From NCBI RefSeq assembly GCF_030864005.1, contig NZ_CP132976.1, positions 5,518,001 to 5,582,000 of the forward strand: 64,000 nt of DNA. Reading direction: 5' to 3'. The notes under the pieces are model-generated. The model did no database searches. It was given only the letters and a program-made list of their open reading frames with translations, and had not been told where the DNA came from. Below, piece after piece: positions 53,781-62,413 of this stretch; the stretch's first letter is position 1, and each line of letters opens with the position of its first letter. A program made the position numbers and the translations under genes. The DNA is from Achromobacter seleniivolatilans (lineage in GTDB: Bacteria > Pseudomonadota > Gammaproteobacteria > Burkholderiales > Burkholderiaceae_B).

Positions 53781-54908
53781 ATGCAGCCTGTTCTACCCGC
53801 TTACCTGATCGCCCGTTGGCTGCTGCTGCTCGTGCTTTTGGCAGGGGTTTATTTTCTTAGCGGCTTTCTGGTGCCCGTGCTGGCAGCGCTGATTATCGGC
53901 CTGGCCAGCTGGCCCCTGTATCAGCGCCTGGTGGTGCGTTGCGGCGGCAGAACGGCAGTTGCGGCGTCGCTTGCGCTGCTGGTCGTGATCGTCGTCTTGA
54001 TCGTGCCCTTGTCATTGGCGCTGTCCTACGCCATCAAGGAAGCCAGCACCTTCTTCGCCTGGGCCATTGCGGCCAATCGTCACGGTGTGGCGGTGCCGGC
54101 CTGGATCACCTCCATGCCGGCGGTTGGCGAACGCCTGGGCCAATATTGGGAATCCTATATCGGGCAGCCCCATGCGCTGGGCGCGCTGGTCGAAGCGGTC
54201 AGCGGCGAACATTTGGGCAATATCTACCGCATGGTCCTGGCGGCCACCGGCAACGTGTTTCAGCTGCTGCTGACCGTGCTGTTCATGCTGATCACGCTGT
54301 TCTTCGTCTACAAGGACGGCATCCGCATGACGGCCCAGCTGGACGTGCTGGGCGAACGCATTCTGCCTGCGCGCTGGCAGCGTTTTTCGCGCGTAGTGCC
54401 GGCCACTATCAATTCCACCGTAACGGGCATGGGCTTGATCGCTCTGGGCGAAGGCTTTGTGCTGGGCGTTGCGTATTGGGTGGCGGGTGTGCCGTCGCCG
54501 GTACTGCTGGGCGTGGTCACGGGTTTTATGGCGCTGATCCCGGGCGGCGCGCCGCTGTCGTTCACGCTGGTGTCGCTGTACCTGGTGGGCTCGGGCCACG
54601 TGGTGGCGGGTATTGCGCTGATGGTTTGGGGCAGCGTGGAGCTGTTCATCGTCGACAAGACGCTGCGTCCGCGTCTGGTGGGCGGCCCCGTCAAACTGCC
54701 TTTCCTGCCGACCTTCTTCGGTCTGGTCGGGGGCGTGAAGACCATGGGCATTGTGGGCCTTTTTGTGGGGCCGGTGCTGATGGCGCTGCTGGTGGCGGTG
54801 TGGCGCGAATGGGTGCATCACGAAGTGCAAGAACGTGACGCGGCCCGCCTGCCTCCCCCTGTGCCGGCTGCGGCATCGGTATCAGCTGAAAAAACACCGT
54901 CCGCCTGA
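53781..54908 (+). CDS. AI-2E family transporter (PerM/YdiK-like)
   Basis: 375-residue inner-membrane protein with about seven to eight hydrophobic segments. Starts MQPVLPAYLIARWLLLLVLL and contains the family pattern around GFMALIPGGAPLSF and the conserved FLPTFFGLVGGVKTMGIVGL segment. Function of most members is uncertain; TqsA-type members export autoinducer-2. C-terminal 35 residues are polar. Alone between LysR and the PhyH gene. Confidence 0.85.
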   Translation: MQPVLPAYLIARWLLLLVLLAGVYFLSGFLVPVLAALIIGLASWPLYQRLVVRCGGRTAVAASLALLVVIVVLIVPLSLALSYAIKEASTFFAWAIAANRHGVAVPAWITSMPAVGERLGQYWESYIGQPHALGALVEAVSGEHLGNIYRMVLAATGNVFQLLLTVLFMLITLFFVYKDGIRMTAQLDVLGERILPARWQRFSRVVPATINSTVTGMGLIALGEGFVLGVAYWVAGVPSPVLLGVVTGFMALIPGGAPLSFTLVSLYLVGSGHVVAGIALMVWGSVELFIVDKTLRPRLVGGPVKLPFLPTFFGLVGGVKTMGIVGLFVGPVLMALLVAVWREWVHHEVQERDAARLPPPVPAAASVSAEKTPSA

Positions 54909-55027
54909 CCCGGATGGGCTGGCGGTTTTGGTAATCTAGCCATCCCCGCGTACACCGGCGCCTTTGCCGGTACGCGCCTGCCGCGCACGCAGACGCCTCG
55001 CATACGCCGCGGGGTGTGAGGATTGAG

Positions 55028-55822
55028 ATGTCCGGGTTACTGCCTGATGATCAGATAGCCGTCCTGCGCCAGCAGGGGTTTGTGGTGGCGCGCCAGTTCG
55101 TAAGCCCCGAGCAGGTCGCGGCGTTGCGTGAGCTCGCCGAACGCCATTTGCGCGACCACGTGGCGCCCATCGAATATGAAGCGGATCTGCGTTATCCCGG
55201 CGCGCCCGAGTCACGCAGCGCCGAAGGCGGCCTGACGGTGCGCCGTCTGTTGAGCGCCTACGCGCGTGATCCGCTATTCGCCCGCTGGGCGGCAGATCCG
55301 CGTATCGGCGGATGGCTGTCCCGCTATTTCGGTGAGCCGGCCGTGTTGTCCACCGTGCATCACAACTGCGTGATGACCAAGCACCCGGCCTATGGCAGTC
55401 TGACTGGCTGGCATCAAGACATACGCTATTGGTCGTTTTCCGACACGGACCTGGTGTCCTGTTGGCTGGCCCTGGGGCCGGAAACCCGCGCTAACGGCGG
55501 CCTGTCCTTTATCCCGGGATCGCACGCGGCCGCTTTCACGCCCGAGCAATTCGACGACAAGAAGTTTTTCCGTGACGATGCGCCGCAAAACGCAGAGTGG
55601 ATCGGCCGGGCAGTCTGCCCGGACTTGCAGGCCGGTGACGTCGTGTTCTTTCATTGCCGCACGCTGCACGCCGCCCAAGGCAATCGCAGCGAACACGTGA
55701 AGCTGTCTGTGGTTCACACGTATCACCCGCAATCGTGTCATCCGCTGCCGGGTTCTCGCTCGGCCTCGCAGCCCGGCGTGCCGATGGACGCGGGGGCGGC
55801 TGACAACACGGGAAGTAATTGA
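55028..55822 (+). CDS. Phytanoyl-CoA dioxygenase (PhyH) family protein
   Basis: 264-residue Fe(II)/2-oxoglutarate-dependent oxygenase. The iron triad is seen as HxD in GWHQDIRYW and distal His in CRTLHAAQGNRS; the 2-oxoglutarate arginine follows in that helix. Start at 55028 (MSGLLPDDQIAVL) with GAGG eight bases upstream; GTG at 55016 is possible. Substrate unknown. No pathway partners are adjacent. Confidence 0.85.
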   Translation: MSGLLPDDQIAVLRQQGFVVARQFVSPEQVAALRELAERHLRDHVAPIEYEADLRYPGAPESRSAEGGLTVRRLLSAYARDPLFARWAADPRIGGWLSRYFGEPAVLSTVHHNCVMTKHPAYGSLTGWHQDIRYWSFSDTDLVSCWLALGPETRANGGLSFIPGSHAAAFTPEQFDDKKFFRDDAPQNAEWIGRAVCPDLQAGDVVFFHCRTLHAAQGNRSEHVKLSVVHTYHPQSCHPLPGSRSASQPGVPMDAGAADNTGSN

Positions 55823-55909
55823 AATTTGCTATTAATAATTGAATTACAATTAAATTAAGCGCAATACGCGGTCTGGGGCCGGCAACTCCCGCATCACGTT
55901 GTTTCTTGC

Positions 55910-56770
55910 GTGGCATCCCAAGAACTCAATAGGCTGTTCCCTGTGCGCACATCACCCATCGACGACACGGAAAAACCGCAGGCGCCGACCGAGACCCGGT
56001 CTTCGCTTTTTGTCGGTTCCACTGAAAAAGCCTTTCAGGTGCTGCACGCGTTCGACGGTTCGAAGCGCCACATGACGCTGGCCGATATTGCCCGCGCTTC
56101 GGGCCTGGACCGCAGCGCCACGCAGCGGCTGGTCTATACGCTGGAAACGCTGGGTTATCTGCGCCGCATACCTGACACCCGCAATTACGGTCTGACGCCC
56201 AAGGTGCTGCAGTTCTCGTACAACTATGTGCGAGCCAACGAGCTGATCGACAAGGCGTCGCCCTATTTGCTGGACATCAGCCGCACGCTGGGCGAGACGA
56301 CGAATCTGCAAGAGCTGGATGGCCACGAGATTGTTTTCGTGGCGCGGTTTCCTGGGCACCACTTGGTGAATGTCGATATTGCTGTGGGCAGCCGCCTGCC
56401 GGCGTTTTTCACGGCGTCAGGCAATGCGATTCTGTCGCGCCTGTCGGATGAGCATCGCGCGGAGATTCTGGCGCAGACGCGATTGGAGGCGATTACGCCT
56501 TATACCGAGGTCAGCCCGGACAAGCTGCTGGAACGGGTGCAACGCGTGGCTGAGAAGGGTTACGCGATTATCGTGAACGAGACGGTGCTGGGGGATATTT
56601 CGGTGGCGGCGCCGGTGATTGATCATCGGGGGCTGGCGGTGGCGGCTATCAATATCTCGGTGCCTACGACGCGGTGGACAGTGGCGAGGGTTGAGGCGGA
56701 GTTGGCGCCGCATGTGCAGGTGGCGGCTACGTCGATTTCTAAGTCTAAGTTTTCGGCTTATTCTCGGTAG
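55910..56770 (+). CDS. IclR-family transcriptional regulator
   Basis: 286-residue regulator: N-terminal winged helix (MTLADIARASGLDRSATQRLVYTLETLGYL) and C-terminal GAF-like effector domain (SRLPAFFTASGNAILSRL, VLGDISVAAPVIDHRG). The GTG at 55910 is used as start; the next GTG (55943 region) is an alternative. An AT-rich palindrome AATTG-AATTA-CAATT lies upstream. Possibly regulates the divergent-lying operon at 57381-63841, but its location is only suggestive. Confidence 0.85.
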   Translation: MASQELNRLFPVRTSPIDDTEKPQAPTETRSSLFVGSTEKAFQVLHAFDGSKRHMTLADIARASGLDRSATQRLVYTLETLGYLRRIPDTRNYGLTPKVLQFSYNYVRANELIDKASPYLLDISRTLGETTNLQELDGHEIVFVARFPGHHLVNVDIAVGSRLPAFFTASGNAILSRLSDEHRAEILAQTRLEAITPYTEVSPDKLLERVQRVAEKGYAIIVNETVLGDISVAAPVIDHRGLAVAAINISVPTTRWTVARVEAELAPHVQVAATSISKSKFSAYSR

Positions 56771-57380
56771 GTGGGGTTTATTGCTTGTGTGGTTTTTTAT
56801 TGCTACGTAGGTGATTTTCGCTTTTGAGGGCGGCTGGGGGGCTTCGTAGGCCGCCCCTCGCCGCGGGCGCCGTGACTGCTCGCGCCCACGATTGCGGTCC
56901 GGAGCCTTCGCTCCGGACTGCCCCTTCGTCATCTTCGTCCGCCTTCGGCTCCCTTCAGATTCCCTCGGGCGCATCGAGGTTGCTCGCAGCCACGTCGCCC
57001 GCGTCGAGGGGCTCTCGCTGTCTTAAGCCGCCGCGCTGCTAGGTTCGCGTTTACTGACGAGATTTGCGTTGCCCGCCTCTGCGGCCGCCCGGGCGGCGCG
57101 CTATCGGCTTACGCGTTGTTGTGCGTCGGGCGGTGGACGCTTCGCGAATGCGTTGAGGCGTTTGCTAGTGGTGCCGACGTTTTTTTTGGGGAAAAGCGAT
57201 GGGCGGCGCGCGTTGGGTATTTGCGCTCGTATGCTGATCGGTTCGCGCGCCGCCCATCGGTTCTGATGAGGATCGTTCGTAATTCATCGATGGGTTTGGG
57301 GCGGACTTTTCTTTCGTTTTTTATGTAAAAAAGGACCGTCTTTTGACGGTCCCTTTATTACTCATCGCAACGCGGCTCGC
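56771..57380. other. Structured 610-base region without a gene
   Basis: No credible coding frame on either strand. Strong hairpins occur in sequence: GGGCGGC...GCCGCCC (56828-56856), GTCCGGAG-CCTTCG-CTCCGGAC (56897-56918), and a 16-base perfect arm CGATGGGCGGCGCGCG (57197-57212) with its complement at 57244-57259. Base composition stays GC-rich. It could be a dispersed element, an sRNA locus or a decayed gene. Ends with the terminator at 57326. Confidence 0.5.
57326..57353 (-). terminator. Rho-independent terminator of the minus-strand operon
   Basis: GGACCGTC (57333-57340) pairs with GACGGTCC (57345-57352) with a 4-base loop. Read on the minus strand the stem is followed by a run of T, 28 bases after the stop of the DapA-family gene. 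It ends the operon that begins at 63841. It also has CTTTATT on the plus side. Confidence 0.9.
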
Positions 57381-58286
57381 TTAGGCGATGCCCTCGAATT
57401 CCTTTAGCAGCGGCTTCAATTCGGCGCGCAAAGCTGCCTGCAATCCATCGGCGGGGGCGACCAGGGGGTCCAGGACTTCTGGCGCGTTTACGCCGATCAG
57501 ATCCATTACCGACTTCATCGGGCCGGGGTTGGTTTCGGCAAATGCCAGGTTCATCAACGGGATCAGCCGGCGGTGCAATTCCATCGACTCTTTCGTGCGG
57601 CCTTCGGATGCCAGTTCGTAGACCTTGCGCCACGCGGTGGGCAGCAGGCTTGCCGTCACCACGATGCCGCCGCGGGCGCCTGCGGCCAGGTGTACGGGGA
57701 GTAGGGTGTCTTCGCCGCTGAAGACTGCGAAGGAGTCGTCCACTCCGGCGACCACGCGCAGGAAGTGGTACATGTCGGTATTGCAGGCCTTCATGCCGAT
57801 GATGTTCTCGTGGCGCGACAGCTCGTGCAGCACTTCTGGTGCGATGGCGATGCGGGTGCGGTACGGGATCTCGTAGATCATGACGGGCAGGGGTGAGGCG
57901 TCTGCGTAGCGCAGGAAGTACTCGCGGATGCCGGCTTGCGTGGGCGTGGTGTAGTACGGGGTCAGCACCATCAGCGCGTCGGCGCCGGCGTCGGCGAATT
58001 CGTTGCCGGCTTGCAGGGCGTCGTGGAAGCCGGGGTCAAGCACGCCGGGGATTACGGGTACGCGGCCTTCGACGGCTTCTACCGTCAGCTTGCACATGCG
58101 GATGCGTTCCGCGCGGGCCAGGGCGCCGTATTCGCCGGTGCCGCCCAGCGGGACGATGCCGTCGATGCCTTGCTTGAGCAGGTAGGCGATCAGCGCCTTG
58201 GCTGCCGGGACGTTGATGGTGTCGTCGGCGTTGACGGGGGTGGGGATGGCGGGGAAGACACCGCGCAAGTGGGTTGCGTTCAGCAT
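57381..58286 (-). CDS. Dihydrodipicolinate synthase/N-acetylneuraminate lyase family protein
   Basis: 301-residue TIM-barrel aldolase. The Schiff-base lysine is in IIGMKACNTD (about residue 165), the catalytic Tyr in VMIYEIPYRT (about 137), and the family's GGTGEYGAL loop is present. Not the lysine-pathway enzyme by context: it is the last gene of an ABC-dehydrogenase operon, implying a lyase on a 2-oxo or 4-hydroxy-2-oxo acid. Substrate unknown. Only 38 bases separate it from the permease gene. Confidence 0.88.
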   Translation of the reverse strand: MLNATHLRGVFPAIPTPVNADDTINVPAAKALIAYLLKQGIDGIVPLGGTGEYGALARAERIRMCKLTVEAVEGRVPVIPGVLDPGFHDALQAGNEFADAGADALMVLTPYYTTPTQAGIREYFLRYADASPLPVMIYEIPYRTRIAIAPEVLHELSRHENIIGMKACNTDMYHFLRVVAGVDDSFAVFSGEDTLLPVHLAAGARGGIVVTASLLPTAWRKVYELASEGRTKESMELHRRLIPLMNLAFAETNPGPMKSVMDLIGVNAPEVLDPLVAPADGLQAALRAELKPLLKEFEGIA

Positions 58287-58324
58287 GTTGCGAATCCTAG
58301 AAGGTGAAACAAACGCGCATGAGA

Positions 58325-60100
58325 TCAGTTGGCCAGGCTGCGGCGGCGCAGCCGGTCAGCCAGCCAGATCAGCGCGGCAATGAAGATGAACAAGCACGTG
58401 GAGACGGCGGCAATCACCGGGGAGATTTGCAACGTGACCTCGTCCCAGAACTGCTTAGGCAAGGTGGCGTTCAGACCGCCGGAGGCGAAGAGCGCAATCG
58501 TTAATTCATCGAACGACGTCGCGAATGCGAACAGGAACGACGACATCAGACCGGCGCTGAGAATCGGGAAGGTCACAAAGCGCAGCGTGGACCAGGGACC
58601 CGCGCCCAGGCTTTGCGCGGCCAGGTCCAAGCGCGTGTCGTAGTTGCGCAGCACTGCCATCATGGTGATCACCACGTAGGGCACCGCTACGACGGTATGC
58701 GCCAGGATCAGGCCGATGGTGGAACCGACCAGACCGACACGGGCAAAGAAATAGAACATGCCCACGGCGATGATCATGCGCGGCACCACGATGGGCGACA
58801 GCACGAAGGCCAGCATGGCTGACTTGCCCCGCATGTTGGCGCGAACCAGCAGGAAGGCGGCGGGCGTGCCGATCAACATGGCCAGGAAACCCGTGCCTAC
58901 GCCCACAATCAGCGAACGTGTGATCGCCTGCATCCACACGGGCGAGGTGAACATCTGCTCGTACCATTGCAGCGAGAAGCCCTTGGGCGGCCATGTCAGG
59001 CCGGAGCCCGAATCGAACGACAGCGGGATCATCAGGAAAGCCGGGGCGCTCAAAAATGCCAGAATGCCCAGCACGATCCACCACAAGGTGCGCGATTGGC
59101 CGGTGCCTGAAACCGAGCGGCGCAAGCGTTTGGGCAGCAGCGCGAACAGGGCGTCCGACACATTGGCCAGCACCGTCAGCACGGCGTCGCCGGCGCGGCG
59201 GGAGAGGCCTTCTTTGCCCGACGCACGCACGCGGGTGGATGCGCCGCCTGTCATCGTGGACAGGCCCAGCACCTTGTCATAGATGGCAAACACCACCAGC
59301 ACCACTACCAGCAGCAGCACCGACACCGCGCCGGCGAACTCCCAGTTCATGGTCTGCTGAACCTGGTCGATGATGATCTGCGTGATCATCGTTTCCTTGC
59401 GTCCGCCCAACAGCGCGGGCGTGATGAAGAAGCCGATGGCGGTCACGAACACCATGATGGCGGCGGCAGCGACGCCGGGCATCGACAAGGGAAAGTAGAT
59501 CTTCCAGAACGCAGTTCCTGGACGCGCGCCCAGGGTGGAGGCGGCGCGCGGCAGGTTGCGGTCGATGTTCTCCATGACGGACAGCATCGTCAGCACGGCG
59601 AGCGGCATCAGCGCATGCACCATGCCTACCAGCACGCTGCCGAAGTTGTAGAGCAGGTTGGCAGGCGCATCCAGAATGCCCAGCGCTTGCAGCAACTGAT
59701 TGACGACGCCGTTGCGGCCCAGCAGAACCACCCAGGCGAAAGTGCGTACCAAAAAGCTGGTCCAGAAAGACAGCAGCACCCAGAACAGCAGCGATGTCTT
59801 GCGCTTGGCTGTCAGGCTGGAGATCAGGTAGGCCACGGGGTAGCCCGCCACCACGGCGAAGAACGTTGTCCACAACGATATCTTCAATGTGATCAGCAGC
59901 ACATTCACGTAGACAGACGATTCAAACAGCCGGTGGTACTGCGCCAGGCTGAAACCCTTTTCGCCGAAGACGCTCAACAGCAGCAACTGGCCGACCGGAT
60001 AGATCAGCAGCACCAGCAGCAGCACGACCAGCGGGGCCGCCATCAGGAAATGGCGGCGGCCCTGGCTCATGCGCTTACGAGGAGTAGCAAGGGAAGTCAT
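58325..60100 (-). CDS. Fused two-domain ABC permease (PotB-PotC type)
   Basis: 591-residue inner-membrane protein that joins two permease units normally made separately. Residues about 1-290 form the first unit with EAA-loop ASTLGARPGTAFWKIYFPLS near 190; a 50-residue polar linker (about 285-340) follows; the second unit ends near 590 with its EAA loop AAQSLGAGPWSTLRFVTFPI near 497. Both resemble polyamine/thiosulfate-type permeases. The start at 60100 has GGAG before it. Joins a matching ATPase and binding protein. Confidence 0.9.
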   Translation of the reverse strand: MTSLATPRKRMSQGRRHFLMAAPLVVLLLVLLIYPVGQLLLLSVFGEKGFSLAQYHRLFESSVYVNVLLITLKISLWTTFFAVVAGYPVAYLISSLTAKRKTSLLFWVLLSFWTSFLVRTFAWVVLLGRNGVVNQLLQALGILDAPANLLYNFGSVLVGMVHALMPLAVLTMLSVMENIDRNLPRAASTLGARPGTAFWKIYFPLSMPGVAAAAIMVFVTAIGFFITPALLGGRKETMITQIIIDQVQQTMNWEFAGAVSVLLLVVVLVVFAIYDKVLGLSTMTGGASTRVRASGKEGLSRRAGDAVLTVLANVSDALFALLPKRLRRSVSGTGQSRTLWWIVLGILAFLSAPAFLMIPLSFDSGSGLTWPPKGFSLQWYEQMFTSPVWMQAITRSLIVGVGTGFLAMLIGTPAAFLLVRANMRGKSAMLAFVLSPIVVPRMIIAVGMFYFFARVGLVGSTIGLILAHTVVAVPYVVITMMAVLRNYDTRLDLAAQSLGAGPWSTLRFVTFPILSAGLMSSFLFAFATSFDELTIALFASGGLNATLPKQFWDEVTLQISPVIAAVSTCLFIFIAALIWLADRLRRRSLAN

Positions 60101-60104
60101 GCCA

Positions 60105-61184
60105 TCACTCCGCAATAGCCACCGCGTCTGCGGCTTGCCAGCTGACGGTCAGCGCTTGGCCGATGGCGTATTGTTCGGCCTGGCGCTGAGTGGGATAGGC
60201 CACGACGATGGGCGCGGCATCCGGCACGCCGCTGTCCAGGTACAGCTTGGTCAGGCTGCCGGTCACCATGACGTCCAGCAGCTTGCCGGTCAGGCCCGGC
60301 CCTGCCGTGCTCACGCGCAGGTTCTGCGGGCGCAGCATGACCGTGACTTTCTGGCCGGCCTTGATGGGGGCGCCGTTGGACAAGGCTTGACCGGTCACGC
60401 CCTGATGGGCCAGTTTGACCGACAAGGTGTCGCCATCGACCGATGTGACTTCCGCTTGCAACAGATTGGACTCACCCAGAAAGTCTGCGACGAACAACGT
60501 GCGGGGGCGGAAATACAGATCGGCAGGCGAGCCCAGCTGTTCGATCGCGCCGCCGTTCATCAGGCAGATGCGGTCAGACATGGTCATGGCTTCTTCCTGG
60601 TCGTGCGTCACGTACACGATGGTGGTGCCCAGCTCGCGGTGGATGCGTTTGATTTCAAGCTGCATCTGGTCGCGCAGTTTCTTGTCCAGCGCGCCCAGCG
60701 GTTCGTCCATCAGGATGATCGCGGGGCGGTAGACCATGCAGCGTGCCAGCGCGATGCGCTGCTGCTGGCCGCCGGACAGTTCACGCGGCAGACGTGCCGC
60801 TACGTGCGGCAGGCGCACCATTTCCAGGGCCTCAAGCGCGCGGCGGCGGGCTTCGGCGGCAGGCACTTTGCGCATCTTCAGCGGGAACGCGATGTTCTCT
60901 TCGATGCTCATGTGCGGAAACAGCGCGTAGTTCTGGAACACCATGCCTATGTCGCGTTCATACGGCGCGCCGTAAGTCACATCGGCGCCGTCGATCAGCA
61001 CGCGGCCTTCGTCGGGCTGGGCCAGGCCAGCGATCAGGCTTAGCAAGGTGGTCTTGCCCGAGCCCGACGGACCCAGCAGGGTCAGGAATTCGCCGCGGGC
61101 GACGTCCAGGTGCGTGGGCGCCAGGGCGACAAAGTCGCCGTAGCGTTTGCCCAGGCCCGAGATTTGCAGATTGGAAGAAGACAT
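60105..61184 (-). CDS. PotA-type ABC ATP-binding protein
   Basis: 359-residue ATPase. Walker A GPSGSGKTT, signature [15 protein letters not shown], Walker B IILMDEPLGALDKK, switch VTHDQEEAM, followed by a C-terminal TOBE domain (about 265-350). The family imports polyamines, iron or related solutes. The start at 61184 (MSSSNLQISGLGKRYG) matches family length; a TTG-initiated extension exists. Stop is 4 bases before the fused permease start. Confidence 0.92.
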   Translation of the reverse strand: MSSSNLQISGLGKRYGDFVALAPTHLDVARGEFLTLLGPSGSGKTTLLSLIAGLAQPDEGRVLIDGADVTYGAPYERDIGMVFQNYALFPHMSIEENIAFPLKMRKVPAAEARRRALEALEMVRLPHVAARLPRELSGGQQQRIALARCMVYRPAIILMDEPLGALDKKLRDQMQLEIKRIHRELGTTIVYVTHDQEEAMTMSDRICLMNGGAIEQLGSPADLYFRPRTLFVADFLGESNLLQAEVTSVDGDTLSVKLAHQGVTGQALSNGAPIKAGQKVTVMLRPQNLRVSTAGPGLTGKLLDVMVTGSLTKLYLDSGVPDAAPIVVAYPTQRQAEQYAIGQALTVSWQAADAVAIAE

Positions 61185-61220
61185 GGTGTTCAACACAAGA
61201 GAGAAAGGGCCCCGGCGCCG

Positions 61221-61238
61221 CGCTCACCGAGGTGAGCG
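61221..61238 (-). repeat. 18-base palindrome between binding protein and ATPase genes
   Basis: CGCTCACC-GA-GGTGAGCG (arms of eight, 61221-61228 and 61231-61238) lies in the 102-base gap after the binding-protein stop. The same position relative to the binding-protein gene as hairpins at 19876 and 31936. Likely mRNA stabiliser or attenuator. Confidence 0.6.
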
Positions 61239-61286
61239 GGCTGCCGAGTCAGAGCAGGTTGCGCGGGGCACCCGTCAATAAAAGGC

Positions 61287-62369
61287 TTACTTCAGGACCC
61301 AGCCGTTGAAGCGCTCAAGCACATCGCGCTGCTTGTCCAGCCAGTACGCGGCGTTGATGTGCAGCCCGGTTTTGATGTTGTCGGGGTGGGTCGGGCAGTT
61401 GCGGGCGATGTCGGCCTTGATGTAATCAAAGGCGGCGGGCTGCGTCACGCCAGCGGCAAAGTACTCGACCAGCGCGGCCTGGCGCTTGGGGTCGGATGCG
61501 AACTTGATGAATTCGCGGCAAGCGTCGGCATTGGGCGTGCCCTTCAAGATGGACCAGTTGTCGCAGCCCCAGATGTTCTGGTCCCACACGATCTGCACAG
61601 GCGCGCCGTTGGCAATCGCGGATTGCGCGCGCGACACCCAGGTGGCGATCATGTCGACTTCGCCCGAGCCCAGCATCTGTTCCACCTGCGCGCCGGTGTT
61701 CCACCACACGTCTACCGACGGCTTGACCTTGTCCAGGCTGGCCAGCGCGCGGTCGATGTCGCAGGGGTAGACCTTGTCGGTTGCAACGCCGTCTGCCATC
61801 AGCGCTTCTTCGATGGTGTCGAACGGATGCTTGCGCAGACCGCGGCGGCCGGGGATGTCTTTCACGTTCCAGAAGTCGGCCCACGACGCGGGCGCGCGGC
61901 GGCCCTTGAACGCGTCGGTACGATACGCCAGCACGGTGGTGTAGACGTTATTGCCCACGCCATACGGCGACATGTATTGCTTGGGAATGGTGGCGATGAC
62001 CGGGTCAGATTCCAGGCCGTGCTTTTCCAGATAGACCTTGCCGCCTTCGGTCAGCATCAAGATGGCGGGCTGGCTGATCTTGGCCATGTCCCAGGTGTAG
62101 TTGCCGGTTTCAACCATGCTGCGGATCTGCGCAGTAGGTTCGGCATTGGCCTGCACGCCTACCACCTGAATGCCGGTGGTTTCCGTGAACGGTTTGTAGA
62201 ACACGGCGCCATAAGCCTTGCTGTAGATGCCGCCGTCGTCGCGCACGACGATGCGCTTGGCAGCAGCGCGTGATGGCGTCCAGATCATGGGCATGGCCAG
62301 CGCGGCGGCGCCAGCGGCCACGGTTTTCAGCGCATTGCGGCGCGATGTGTTGGGGGAGGTCGATTTCAT
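61287..62369 (-). CDS. PotD-type periplasmic binding protein with Tat signal
   Basis: 360-residue receptor. Twin-arginine type signal NTSRRNALKTVAAGAAALAMP, then mature KRIVVRDDGGIYSKAYGAVF. Resembles binding proteins of the ABC polyamine/opine-like class, including SWADFWNVKDIPGRRGLR. Precedes the ATPase and the fused permease, so it feeds that transporter. Ligand unknown. Confidence 0.9.
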   Translation of the reverse strand: MKSTSPNTSRRNALKTVAAGAAALAMPMIWTPSRAAAKRIVVRDDGGIYSKAYGAVFYKPFTETTGIQVVGVQANAEPTAQIRSMVETGNYTWDMAKISQPAILMLTEGGKVYLEKHGLESDPVIATIPKQYMSPYGVGNNVYTTVLAYRTDAFKGRRAPASWADFWNVKDIPGRRGLRKHPFDTIEEALMADGVATDKVYPCDIDRALASLDKVKPSVDVWWNTGAQVEQMLGSGEVDMIATWVSRAQSAIANGAPVQIVWDQNIWGCDNWSILKGTPNADACREFIKFASDPKRQAALVEYFAAGVTQPAAFDYIKADIARNCPTHPDNIKTGLHINAAYWLDKQRDVLERFNGWVLK

Positions 62370-62413
62370 GGAAGACTCCTGCGGGTCAGGGACTACGGAT
62401 CAAGAACGACGGC

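Noticed and set aside
56417..56974. 185-codon minus-strand frame at the end of IclR.
   Set aside because: Overlaps the IclR gene antisense and continues into the structured gap with an Arg-rich, domain-free product.
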